NCBI GenBank assembly: GCA_020723505.1 | Contig: DYIT01000011.1 | Coordinates: 1-64,000 of the forward strand | Source of the DNA: Candidatus Kuenenia stuttgartensis | GTDB lineage: Bacteria; Planctomycetota; JAKEIC01; DYIT01 | DNA length: 64,000 bases | Direction of reading: 5' to 3' | In this document: positions 30,201 through 37,291 of the stretch, piece after piece | Numbering within the stretch: position 1 is the first letter of the stretch | Layout of the letters: each line of letters begins with the position of its first letter | Made by a program: the position numbers and the translations under genes | The notes under the pieces: model-generated | Seen by the model: the letters and a program-made list of their open reading frames with translations, nothing else | Told to the model about the DNA's origin: nothing | Databases searched by the model: none

Positions 30201-30946
30201 CCGACCTCCCGTTCGCCCGCGGCGTCTGGCCGAAGTCGGCCCGCGAATCGTGGTGGAACATACGCAAGATTGTCGAGCGCGGGCTCCGGGCCGTGTCCTA
30301 CCAGAAGGGGAGGTTCGGGGAGAGGTTCAAGAAGTTCCAGGAGCTCCAGTTCTACATGTCGACGCATCCAAGGGCCGATAAAACCAAGCCCATCACGGCG
30401 CACGAGGTACCAGGCTATTCCTACGAGGGCGAGTCCGAGGACTGGATTAGCGAGGCCAAATGGAAGGAGTACGTGAAGAACTGGGACGCCCTGTGGGAGA
30501 AATGCAAGCACGACTTCATCCTCGAGGACCGCAAGGTCCCGTCCAGGTTCAGCGGATACCTCAACATGGGGAACCTGTACCATCGGCTCAAGGACCGGAC
30601 GCAGTCGCTGGAGGACAACTGCGCGAAGATCCTGGGAAGGCTGAAGCGCCTCGACGAGAACAAGGAGAAGATGAAGGCCTTCCAGAAGGAGGTCTACGAA
30701 CTGGAGGACAAGGCGGGCGACAAAGGGAAGCCGCCGAAGGAGCTCCCCAAGAGGGCAAACGACCTCCTGAAGGACAACGTGCTCCATTACAAGGAAGACC
30801 TGCGCTTCGGGCATTGGATTCTAAAGACGTTCGACAGCATGCTTCAGGACGTGCGCTACTACGCCGACAAGCGCAGGGAGTGGAAAGCGGCGGCTGAAGA
30901 CCCGTACGACATAGGCACCGGAAAGAAGAAAAAGAAGGGCGATTAG
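21275..30946 (+). CDS. Giant (3223 aa) Lys/Asp/Glu-rich protein: array of Ig/Calx-beta-like repeats plus unique C-terminal region; candidate T6SS cargo
   Basis: Recurrent motifs such as KGPFFxGDxVxxxVxL and WISPxxxxxxxGDKVTL across about the first 2100 aa; followed by a DUF4123 gene. Confidence 0.85.
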   Translation: MAIEAKLLDTGTLYQGQKIRIQVVNPSPDGAKHDLAVSCPLFEKAIADKMKSDLVVTAVLAKTGHDAVTVRYKSTETVEFSIDVVGAITAEIKTQGPFVTGQTVEISVINHAPDGNKYPLEASCPLFKQTASGSMKSDLVLKAVIARAGSGKVTVKYRGAAAAELDVEAKELTVSIVKVEEKEDTGILKPRTNTFGAGKAVVHLKLSESKHELDVEATLKGSALGKKTHTLKFGKDVSEATQEVTLSDTGGKEGDITVEGSKNCSAAAGDAERTFVLFVDVMPKLGFAKDWRSPQKDICSGDKMSLNFVLDRPASSDAEFAVLDISGKASLPVKFASGAKDAVVEYTFGDDFEYPLNAKFKLDKFKYCKAGDTTSQSLKIHQENKVSVFAPKEKGPFFPGEKLNVRVKLKYKHNFEDKSSVTAGKLKCPGLFADFPLDFSKTDPQEKTFAVEIKKDIERHPETKIEFEPADFFRKDDSNFEFTVAVEKALSINFAEGDAWISPSHPEYCAGDKVTLKAVLSIKNPATEDKKYGEITIGGKKTADVTIPKGQDEGTVEVELKEANAKTEIKLDGFGCKAGNNASKQVKVLAANKASLLGPEKKGPFFKGDEVEFKIQLEHQPDFKDDAEEKTAGNIKAQDALFEGERAVKFKKADAKEKKVVLKLKDNPAKDGEFEVEFEAAAPFRTDSSKKKVKVKCKKGLTVSFSGKPDPSGPFFRDDEAEVKLSFSDPVPGDSQGPEVEAGKIVSTALDVELYDEVNTIIKVKPGEKSVTAKIKFKKISVTEKKKVKLAFQKTDKPAGAFFSPKDGDFLEIEALPPRAVSFVAPKAWDKNKNKDKAGGYIFHVDDKPTVTVKLDRKIGKTGAGGKIMLKPKSGSEVEAGAFELADADKVDVKLGFACSCDEGELRFAKLSDDLTDTPKGGKAASLPIKILDRCIISFPKEHTLTPAGPYREGQKVKLKLELVGSRPAVFTGEKVEARVKCPAFKLDDPKKDTLEFEVKAEDWPETPDKPAGVVEKEVVLKKAGQKKIKLSLVPLDSDLWKNRNDKSFFEAEIEVLETNTAGFAEFLFSGGKKLKPHQDDYMHGETFSVKIDLKEKSTDGDAELVKIVTKPAGRLEPEEAKIKIAKGVIGMEQAFKIKYENDEAGEKKPEDVEISLEAIDGSGVTLGKEKTLKAKIFPAPVISFASPAIKAAKKKGASSSSGTEESLDLLGKGTVVLKLSKANRQRDVIAGLVSGLFANVKGTDGKAKRKIYVARFKKDKADVSIKVLVDDCPAKVDDRFLEILPPREKIACAKTKDDKHKLKVKVKGTALVLDDAWIEPKAAVYGWKDKVIVKVKRIGENAEAGEFGKITCPAFGKTGTPAREREFKVEFEKDAEYSKPLVPLDNDPDYDKPPSAEGVKDTKPGILLNWFDGKPVKATVKSTSSEYKAKGKTSFREITVKKRLIYISPNKVAERNEVLINETYELLLKLTVPLPKPESDGKGLALRIRSAALKPKSKRILEIGPEKDSMFIPVTFDRGVFDADLNLEIERLPRNPYCCVALPASGDKGLSSTMRINVRKPLVGFRERPVKGKPDYRFDPDASVQVLAKNMPVFARGDKAVFLLEMNEAPHEEVEVELASPMFGIIKKDDKSTEERKFKAKFAKKSKTAEAEVTFHELVDASFLMTIRNGDDCETNPASDWQWVNVLDVPFLSFPDGGDEGSFVEPDMKEFAAGDEAVITVQISKPAKKGVEYGTLKSDAFDEQKIAFENDGDESVEFKVKFKAAPKKSPVISIVGKDDTVCMAGSRSKQSLTIHEKRVVSLPAEALSKTCSYVKGDAESLKIQVAPPAVKADACTVEVSGPVKKVEVKFPPGAETVDVPIEFTTESDSEQKIEIKSPKNCELDSKASSRAVMVYTPKVGFDKKPVKDTDKVLPGEFVTFELVLDKPAPWKGSAAVLKCPDAFRKHLKKVKDEQGVEKTEEGDDHPVFFAQGETKSAAGVRLLYKNELENKTKTVEIKPVRNCAAGSPASCDLKINKVPKIGFADPWISPAESTEFSVDDKTKNSALISVKTDQPPAKDIRVRILSPAFGGSAYTLEIPAGTRKPVSRKVFFVKGKADDAKKAIEQRVILVGMDGWHSDPENREKKVKVKPAEEPKTTEQCPLKDKDGDEDEKEPEPDWDSLLESPCNLHRMFITVKHGDKARERGPGGKGTFEVVTDKSLAKVPEQALVNPPGGYIPVLQVIAGRETPDPHVPKPAESPHSTEIEITLDKDDHWCRQIYQDGSGAFLRHPIVKVYDKIKGKAGWVDRFSQFAEKVQEYVIKPAVALSELRLPPQLEKKIKELQDNVTDKIKNLYETNIGFNPKKIHEAMLKAVGDRLGLEPDVEEEEKEEPKTPERPYRNWKQRHEWTPILPSPGNLGGKAAELSKKSKPLFSFKAYQASQSWHETLFRGASNPISLPLDFGKFGMHGKEEEDDFDMEKALFQVDYDLVKDRGVIYKPKTEAKKEDGEEGEEDEGEEKEEKKTGFGFVSDIMSMLAFPFMKPKQYLVSVESCGVPSPGGVPDPESPAETSGPCDRLQAIVEVYPSDEFCLHYDFKLPDNSFKVGAKGSTFDPNGNKVIDQFSNKDDRGEDSKSLKEYDDYEDDLDQKLEAPDSSYDEPEEEKKEDESGPEFLSNSTYFEIVAPTRKKKEQGSPRDPSLVFHKFGEEDEDEEEKSGVLASVFKYFQDHTKIENKGDEIGGVLDLDKLSGGKISEFQDFLDKEVFDLNFLSDYNISLTRNGKTGSFYYKITQAIGATLKTWKLITAVFNGFGENCNSGMGYGIEFGLKFLEGGATVYWGWKEYEDHRAFKWYSVQANLTLIEVYFTAYAGYIASAVLVKFKAIVYAKASISAGIEGGFEHVEPGLKLPSFLDLWSTVDAKVEVGVNIVLVHEDVFQINAAIKTGYRVKFRVSPPIPKGFCVEYEMYWMGITAEASFKIIGFKEKKKEIVIIEGTPADLPFARGVWPKSARESWWNIRKIVERGLRAVSYQKGRFGERFKKFQELQFYMSTHPRADKTKPITAHEVPGYSYEGESEDWISEAKWKEYVKNWDALWEKCKHDFILEDRKVPSRFSGYLNMGNLYHRLKDRTQSLEDNCAKILGRLKRLDENKEKMKAFQKEVYELEDKAGDKGKPPKELPKRANDLLKDNVLHYKEDLRFGHWILKTFDSMLQDVRYYADKRREWKAAAEDPYDIGTGKKKKKGD

Positions 30947-30948
30947 AC

Positions 30949-31770
30949 ATGACCACCGCGTTCTACGTGCTCGAGTGCATGGCCGACGGATGCGTCGCCG
31001 AGTTCTACCTGAACGACGTCCCGGTCGTGGGGCGCGGGCCCGATTTGGGCAAGCAGTACGCCGGCCAGTCGAACCAGTACCTGGTCGACGGGCTCAACGA
31101 GATCTCAATCCTGGTCAATCCCGGCCCGACGCCCTCGAAGGCGATTCACGGCCCCGGCGGCCGCAGAATCCGAGCGGCCGCCCCCGGAGCCAAGGCTTCG
31201 GCTTCCCTCTGCCGCTACCCCTTCGGCGCCACTGTTGGCGGGCCGAGCAGGGAGGAGCTTGCAAGGGCCGAATGGTTCGGCCCGGCTGGAGACGCGCCGG
31301 TGGTCTTCCCGCTCGTCGTCACGGCCAGGAAGGACCTCGGGAAGCTTGCCGGGCGATGGGAATGGGAGTCCTCGGAGAGAATCGCGCTCGACGCGGAGTC
31401 GCGCGCGGGAATCGGCATGCTGCTGTCCGAACTCCGGACATCGCTCGACGCCGGGGATCCGGAACCGTTCATCGAAGCAGGCAGGACGAGGCTCGCGGAG
31501 CTCGCCCTCGCATATGGCCAGCCGCCCGGGAAGAAGGAGAGGATTATCCGCAAGGCCATGGACGACGATTCGTCCCAGCCCTGGTGGGGAATGCAGGATT
31601 TGGATCCAAAGCAGTTCGACTTCAGGCTCTGCGGCCGGAACAGGCTGGTCGAGGCCCTCAACGCCGACTGGAATCCGTGCCTCAGGGAGAAGCCCGACCC
31701 TTCGAGCGGCGTCGGGCTCTACGGCATGATGATTGGACGCTCCGGGGGGCGGTGGAAAATCCTGCGCTGA
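30949..31770 (+). CDS. T6SS effector-module accessory protein with N-terminal beta-sandwich-like region
   Basis: FYVLECMADGCVAEFYLNDVPV...YLVDGLNEISILVNPGPTP; 2 bp after the giant gene. Confidence 0.6.
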   Translation: MTTAFYVLECMADGCVAEFYLNDVPVVGRGPDLGKQYAGQSNQYLVDGLNEISILVNPGPTPSKAIHGPGGRRIRAAAPGAKASASLCRYPFGATVGGPSREELARAEWFGPAGDAPVVFPLVVTARKDLGKLAGRWEWESSERIALDAESRAGIGMLLSELRTSLDAGDPEPFIEAGRTRLAELALAYGQPPGKKERIIRKAMDDDSSQPWWGMQDLDPKQFDFRLCGRNRLVEALNADWNPCLREKPDPSSGVGLYGMMIGRSGGRWKILR

Positions 31771-31787
31771 CGCGCGGAAGGAGCCAG

Positions 31788-32276
31788 GTGAGACGCACAT
31801 TAAGCGACGGCTTGCACGATTTCGAGGTCCTCGACTCGTCGACTTTCCTCGAGTTCTCCGACGAGACCAGGGCCGCGGACTTCTTCAGGCGGATTCTGGC
31901 CGGTCCCGAGGCGGCCCGGACCCTGTTCGAGGTCATGGACGAAGCCGGCATGATCCCGACGGGCAGGATAACGACGGAGAACCTCCTCAGGAGTTTCGCA
32001 AGGCTCGTCGTATCCGGCCGGATACGGGTGGCGTCCCTGGGCGAGACGATCCCGACCGAGCCCGGCAGGAAGCCCGAAACCCCCGCCGAGGCCAAGGAGG
32101 AGCCGCCCCCTGCGCCGGCTCCGAAAAAGAAGGAGGCTTCGGACGCTCAGAACGTGGACGCCGAAGCCCAGGCGGACACGCTCAAGAGGGCTGCGGAGGA
32201 CGGGACGCCCTTCTGCGAGGAGTGCGAGAAGGCCCGTAAGGCACAGAAGGAAAAGGAGCGCGCGGCGAATGCCTGA
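31788..32276 (+). CDS. Hypothetical effector-module protein ending in a CxxC tail (GTG start)
   Basis: Frame MRRTLSDGLHDFEVLDSSTFLEF...GTPFCEECEKARK; RBS-like gaaggag upstream; overlaps the DUF4123 gene. Confidence 0.6.
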   Translation: MRRTLSDGLHDFEVLDSSTFLEFSDETRAADFFRRILAGPEAARTLFEVMDEAGMIPTGRITTENLLRSFARLVVSGRIRVASLGETIPTEPGRKPETPAEAKEEPPPAPAPKKKEASDAQNVDAEAQADTLKRAAEDGTPFCEECEKARKAQKEKERAANA

Positions 32277-32859
32277 GGCTGAAAGCGCCGGACTTTCGGC
32301 GGACGCCGTAATCCGCGAGCTCTGGAAGCCCGGCGGTACGGAATCCGACGGCGTATACGCCGTCCTGGACTGCGCCAGGGATCCCCGAGTCTTCCCCTCG
32401 ATGGCTGCTTCCGGGCTCCACTACGAGTGCCTCTTCAGCGGCAAGCTCCCCCGCGTCCTTGCGATGGCCGCCCCTTATCTCGTCGAGCTCCTGCCCGACG
32501 CCGGCTACACCCGCAACCTCATAAACGACGGATTCGGGAAAGCCTGGGGAATCTTCGCATCCTCGGGAATCGGAATGGAGGAGCTAAGGAAGCACTTCAA
32601 GACCTTCCTCAAGGTGAAGGACAAGAGCACGGGCCGTTCCCTGTATTTCCGCTTCTTCGACCCCAGGGTCCTGCGCGTATACCTGCCGACGTGCAACAGC
32701 TACGAGCTCAAGCATGTCCTCGATCCGCTGGCCTTCTGCTTCGCGGAGAACGAGGACGGCCGGAAGCTTCTCAGGTACTGCGTCGAATATCCCGTGAACC
32801 GGGGAGGCGAAGGGCTGCTCAGGACGAAAAGAATCCCGGTCGCGGGAAATGCCGGGTAA
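32269..32859 (+). CDS. DUF4123 domain protein (T6SS effector adaptor/chaperone)
   Basis: VYAVLDCARDPRVF...LHYECLFSGKL...APYLVELL...WGIFASS...LRKHFKTFLKVKDKSTGRSLYFRFFDPRVLRVYLP. Confidence 0.88.
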   Translation: MPEAESAGLSADAVIRELWKPGGTESDGVYAVLDCARDPRVFPSMAASGLHYECLFSGKLPRVLAMAAPYLVELLPDAGYTRNLINDGFGKAWGIFASSGIGMEELRKHFKTFLKVKDKSTGRSLYFRFFDPRVLRVYLPTCNSYELKHVLDPLAFCFAENEDGRKLLRYCVEYPVNRGGEGLLRTKRIPVAGNAG

Positions 32860-32920
32860 GTTGCACTGGACAGGTCTCATTTGCCGGGCCAGAGAGCGGC
32901 GACGAGGAACCTGCTATGAT

Positions 32921-33127
32921 TCACGACGTTAACTCGACCAATGAACCATCAGGATCAATGATAGTGCTCTCATAGCGGCCATCTCCTGTCCTTCGAGGGC
33001 CATCGACAACTTTATAACCGTCTTTTTTGAGGCGAGAGGTCATTTCATCTACGAGTTGCTCTGACCCCATTGACAAGGCGAAATGAGTCAGCCCGATATC
33101 TGCTGTCCAATTTCTGGTTGCCGAACG
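32921..33127 (-). pseudogene. C-terminal fragment of a VOC (glyoxalase/bleomycin resistance) family protein
   Basis: Manual minus-strand translation: ...TRNWTADIGLTHFALSMGSEQLVDEMTSRLKKDGYKVVDGPRRTGDGRYESTIIDPDGSLVELTS*; in-frame TGA at 33128-33130; not in the supplied ORF track. Confidence 0.8.
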
Positions 33128-33307
33128 TCAGCCTTCAACCCCGCGTCCTCGGCGTCGGTTGGAAGGCTTTGTTGTGCCTTCGTTTTATCTCTTCTATCTT
33201 TCTGGTAAAGGAAAAATATTCTCCCACTTGCCTATTGTTTTCTCTTGGCTGCCCATGCTATATTTCGACGTTTCACCCGGTTCTGGAACATTGGAGTCTC
33301 GGCTCAA

Positions 33308-34450
33308 ATGGGCAGCATCGACATCGAAACGCTTCTCGGGGACATCTCGGCGGAAGCTCCTTCCGGGGAGGACCTGTCGTACGACGCCTCCTACCTTGAA
33401 CTCGAGCGCGCGGTCCAGGGGACAATGGAACAGCAGGTGGGAGATTCGGTGATTGAGGCCGTGGAGCCGGACTGGCCGGACATCCGCAACAGGTCCACAG
33501 AACTGCTCGGAAAAAGCCGCGACCTGAGGATTATCGTTTACCTAACTCTAAGCCTGATGAAGACTAACGGACTTTCGGGGCTCACCGAAGGACTCAAGCT
33601 CCTCTCGGGCGCCCTTGCCAGGCACTGGGATACCGTGTTCCCTCAGCTCGATCCCTCCGACAACAACGACCCCATGGAGAGGATGAACATCATATCCTCC
33701 ATCGCGACCCGCGACGCGTTCCAGGACCCCATATCGTTCCTGAAACGCCTGAGGGAAGTGCATATTCTCCGCGCTCCCCAGCTCGGGTCTTTCAGCCTGA
33801 ACGACATCATGATGGCCCGCGGAGAGCTCCCTGTTCCCGAAGGGACCGAGAACCCCCCGAAGGAAGCCTTCATCACCGGCGCCCTGACCTCCGGGAACCC
33901 GGACGAGATTGCCGCCACGACCACAAATGCCGTGGAAGCTCTTACCGCGGTCGAGGAAATCGGGCGGATATCGACCGAGAAGGTGGGATCCAGACAGGCC
34001 CCGGATTTGAGCGCCCTGGAAGAGGTCCTGCGGAGAATCGCAGGCGTCTTCACCCCCCAGGGACAGGCCGGTCCTGAGGGAGCTGCGGCCGGGGCTGAGG
34101 CCGGGGCGGCGCAGTCCATGGCCGATGCGGCGCTGCCGGGCGCGATTCAGCCTGCCGGCGCGGGAGGGCAGCGGCCGGCGGGCGTCGCCGGGTTCGCCGG
34201 GGCGGGGCTCAGCGGGGAAGTCCAGACCCGCGACGACGTCACCAGAGCCATTGACCAGATTTGCAGGTATTACGAGAGATTCGAGCCGTCCAGCCCCATT
34301 CCCCTGCTGCTCAAGAGGGCGAAGAGGCTAGTTTCAAAGGATTTCCTGGAGATTATAAAAGACCTCACCCCTGAGGCGCTCGCCCAGGTCGAGCATCTGG
34401 GGGGGCTCAAGGTCCAGGCTGAAGGAGAGCAGCCGCCGGCCTCTGCATAG
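33308..34450 (+). CDS. tssA: T6SS protein TssA (ImpA_N domain)
   Basis: LLGDISAEAPSGEDLSYDASYLELE, PDWPDIRNRSTELLGKSRDLRIIVYLT, C-terminal YERFEPSSPIPLLLKRAKRL. Confidence 0.92.
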   Translation: MGSIDIETLLGDISAEAPSGEDLSYDASYLELERAVQGTMEQQVGDSVIEAVEPDWPDIRNRSTELLGKSRDLRIIVYLTLSLMKTNGLSGLTEGLKLLSGALARHWDTVFPQLDPSDNNDPMERMNIISSIATRDAFQDPISFLKRLREVHILRAPQLGSFSLNDIMMARGELPVPEGTENPPKEAFITGALTSGNPDEIAATTTNAVEALTAVEEIGRISTEKVGSRQAPDLSALEEVLRRIAGVFTPQGQAGPEGAAAGAEAGAAQSMADAALPGAIQPAGAGGQRPAGVAGFAGAGLSGEVQTRDDVTRAIDQICRYYERFEPSSPIPLLLKRAKRLVSKDFLEIIKDLTPEALAQVEHLGGLKVQAEGEQPPASA

Positions 34451-34492
34451 GATTATTACAGGCAAAGCCTTGGTTTTTATGGAGAGTTCATT

Positions 34493-35002
34493 ATGGCCAA
34501 GAAAAGCGGACAGAAATTCGTGGCCCGGAACAGGGCTCCACGCGTGCAAATCGAGTACGACGTGGAACTGTACGGGGCGGAGAAGAAGTTGTCTCTGCCG
34601 TTCGTGGTCGGAGTCATGGGCGACTTCTCCGGCAACCCGGCCGAGCCGCCCCCGGCGGTCGGGGACAGGAAGTTCCTCGAGATTAACGCAGAGAACTTTG
34701 ACGACAGGCTCAAATCCATGAAGCCTCGCGTCGCGTTCCAGGTGCCCAACACCCTTACCGGCCAGGGAAATATGGCCGTGGACCTGACCTTCGAGAGCAT
34801 GGACGATTTCTCCCCCGCGGCGGTGGCGCAGAAGGTGGATTCGCTGAACAAGCTGCTCACAGCCCGGACCGAGCTTTCAAACCTGCTCTCCTACATGGAC
34901 GGGAAGAGCGGGGCCGAGGACCTCATCGGAAAGGTCCTGAAGGACCCGGCACTCATGAAGTCTTTGACGGAAAAGGCCAAGCCAGCCGAAGAGGCGAAGT
35001 AA
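34493..35002 (+). CDS. tssB: T6SS sheath small subunit TssB/VipA
   Basis: RVQIEYDVELYGAEKKLSLPFVVGVMGDFSG, FLEINAENFDDRLKSMKPRV. Confidence 0.95.
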   Translation: MAKKSGQKFVARNRAPRVQIEYDVELYGAEKKLSLPFVVGVMGDFSGNPAEPPPAVGDRKFLEINAENFDDRLKSMKPRVAFQVPNTLTGQGNMAVDLTFESMDDFSPAAVAQKVDSLNKLLTARTELSNLLSYMDGKSGAEDLIGKVLKDPALMKSLTEKAKPAEEAK

Positions 35003-35025
35003 CAAAGTAAGGGAGGTTAAATACA

Positions 35026-36510
35026 ATGCCAGAAGAAAAAAAGGCCGCTGAAGGCCAGGCTATGCAGCTCTCGGAGTTCGAGTCCCTGCTCAAGAAGGAG
35101 TTCAAGCCGAAGTCCGAGCAGGCGAAGGAGGCGGTCACGAAGGCCGTCGCGACCCTCGCCGAGCAGGCCCTCGCCGAAACGAAGCTCGTGAGCGCGGACG
35201 CGCTCCAGACCATCGAAGGGATAATCGCTGAAATCGACAAGAAGCTCTCACAGCAAATCAATGTCATCATGCACGAGGAGGCCTTCAGGCAGATCGAAGG
35301 CACGTGGCGCGGGCTTCAGCATCTCGTGTCCCGCACGGAAACCGACGAGACCCTGAAGATCCGCTTCTTCAACGTGTCGAAGAAGGACCTCGGCAAGACG
35401 CTCAAGAAGTTCAAGGGCAGTTCCTGGGACCAGAGCCCAATCTTCAAGAAAATCTACGAAGACGAATTCGGGACGCCCGGCGGCGAGCCGTACGGCTGCC
35501 TGATTGGCGACTACTACTTCAACCACACCGCGCCAGACATCGAGGTGCTGAACGGAATGGCCCAGGTGGCCGCGGCCGCCCACGCCCCGTTCATCTCCGC
35601 CGGAGACCCGAGCGTGCTCAACATGGACTCCTGGAAGGAGCTCTCGAATCCCCGCGACCTCGCGAAGATTTTCACCACGGCCGAATACGCACCGTGGAGA
35701 AGCCTGCGCGAATCCGAGGATTCCAGGTACATCGCGCTCACAATGCCCAGGTTCCTCGCAAGGCTGCCTTACAGCTCGACCAAGAACCCCGTGGAGGAGT
35801 TCAATTTCGAGGAAGACACGGCCGGCGACACGAACACCCATTTCGCATGGGCAAACTCGGCTTACGCCATGGGCGCGAACGTAACCCGCGCATTCAAGAC
35901 CTACGGATGGTGCTCGACAATCCGCGGCGCGGAGAGCGGCGGCATGGTCGAGGGGCTCCCTGTCCACACCTTCCCCACGGACGACGGCGGCGTGGACATG
36001 ACCTGCCCCACGGAGATTGCCATCACGGACCGCCGCGAGGCAGAGCTGTCCGCATGCGGATTCATGCCCCTTTCGCACTGGAAGAACACGGACTACTCGG
36101 TGTTCGTGGGAGCGCAGTCGCTCCAGAAGCCAGCGCAGTACAACGACGCGGACGCCACGGCGAACGCCAACCTGGCCGCCAGGCTGCCGTACCTGTTCGC
36201 CACCACCAGGTTCGCGCACTACTTGAAGTGCATCGTGCGCGACAAAATCGGATCCTTCAAGGAAAGGTCCGACATGGCGTCCTTCCTCAACAACTGGATT
36301 ATGCAGTACGTCACCGCTGATCCCAAGGCGTCCGAGGAGTCGAAGGCGCGCTTCCCCCTGGCCGCGGCCGAGGTCGTGGTCGAGGAGGTCGCCGGCAACC
36401 CGGGCTACTATTCGTCCAAGTTCTACCTGAGGCCCCATTACCAGCTCGAGGGCCTCACCGTATCCCTGAGGCTGGTGTCCAAGCTGCCCTCGGCAAAGAA
36501 GGGCGGCTAG
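35026..36510 (+). CDS. tssC: T6SS sheath large subunit TssC/VipB
   Basis: FRQIEGTWRGLQHLVSRTETDETLKIRFFNVSKKDL, YGCLIGDYYF, AHYLKCIVRDKIGSF, LRPHYQLEGLTVSLRLVSKLP. Confidence 0.97.
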   Translation: MPEEKKAAEGQAMQLSEFESLLKKEFKPKSEQAKEAVTKAVATLAEQALAETKLVSADALQTIEGIIAEIDKKLSQQINVIMHEEAFRQIEGTWRGLQHLVSRTETDETLKIRFFNVSKKDLGKTLKKFKGSSWDQSPIFKKIYEDEFGTPGGEPYGCLIGDYYFNHTAPDIEVLNGMAQVAAAAHAPFISAGDPSVLNMDSWKELSNPRDLAKIFTTAEYAPWRSLRESEDSRYIALTMPRFLARLPYSSTKNPVEEFNFEEDTAGDTNTHFAWANSAYAMGANVTRAFKTYGWCSTIRGAESGGMVEGLPVHTFPTDDGGVDMTCPTEIAITDRREAELSACGFMPLSHWKNTDYSVFVGAQSLQKPAQYNDADATANANLAARLPYLFATTRFAHYLKCIVRDKIGSFKERSDMASFLNNWIMQYVTADPKASEESKARFPLAAAEVVVEEVAGNPGYYSSKFYLRPHYQLEGLTVSLRLVSKLPSAKKGG

Positions 36511-36555
36511 AGAATCGAGACAAGACCGTTACCGGTTTATTTGGAGATCTGAAGT

Positions 36556-37047
36556 ATGTCATTCGATGCATTCCTGAAGATCGACGTGATTCCGGGCGAG
36601 AGCACGGACGACAAGCACAAGGAATGGATTCACCTCCTTTCCTACGCGACCGGCGTCTCCCAGCCCATAGCAGGATCAAGGTCCCAGGGCGGGGCGGTCT
36701 CCGCCGCGCGCGCGGATTTCCAGGACTTCACCATCTCGAAGAGCGTGGACAAGGCGTCCAACAAGCTCCTCGAATTCTGCGCGAAGGGAACCCACATCAA
36801 GGAGATTACCCTCGAGCTGTGCAGGGCCACGGGCGACAAGATGAAATATCTCGAGTACAAGCTCAACGACATCATCGTGACGTCGGTGTCCCAGTCCGGG
36901 TCGTCCGGCTCCGACATCCCGATGGAATCGGTGGCCTTCAACTACGGCCAGATTAAGTCGACCTACACGGTCATCGACTCGGTCACGGGCAAGAGCAAGG
37001 GCAACGTCTCCTTCGGGTTCAGCCTGGTCGAGAACAAGCCGGTCTAG
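36556..37047 (+). CDS. hcp: T6SS tube protein Hcp
   Basis: FLKIDVIPGESTDDKHKEWIHLLSYATGVSQP, DFTISKSVDKASNKLLEFCAKGTHI, C-terminal YTVIDSVTGKSKGNVSFGFSLVENK. Confidence 0.95.
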   Translation: MSFDAFLKIDVIPGESTDDKHKEWIHLLSYATGVSQPIAGSRSQGGAVSAARADFQDFTISKSVDKASNKLLEFCAKGTHIKEITLELCRATGDKMKYLEYKLNDIIVTSVSQSGSSGSDIPMESVAFNYGQIKSTYTVIDSVTGKSKGNVSFGFSLVENKPV

Positions 37048-37093
37048 CCGGGATATCCCGGTCGGATAGGCTGGTCGAAGATGCACATGCGGA

Positions 37094-37136
37094 GCGCAGG
37101 CGGGAACATGATTCCCGCCTGCGCCTGCCTTTTTTT
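37094..37136 (+). terminator. Strong intrinsic terminator downstream of hcp
   Basis: Perfect 13-bp stem GCGCAGGCGGGAA-CATGA-TTCCCGCCTGCGC followed by CTGCC and a T7 run. Confidence 0.9.
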
Positions 37137-37291
37137 GGCCGCGCTGTTCCGGCGGCGAGTGCCATCGGAGACCGGCGTGCGCAGTCCCGGAGCCTGAGGC
37201 CGCGGCGCAACCCGCGCCTTCCCCAGGACCCGGGACTCCGGACTCCGGACTTTGGAATCGCGACTCCGTTTCAGCCGCAGAAGGTGCACAG

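Noticed and set aside
24872-30814. 1980-aa minus-strand ORF antisense to the giant gene
   Set aside because: Antisense shadow of a Lys/Asp/Glu-rich coding sequence; composition follows the complementary codons.
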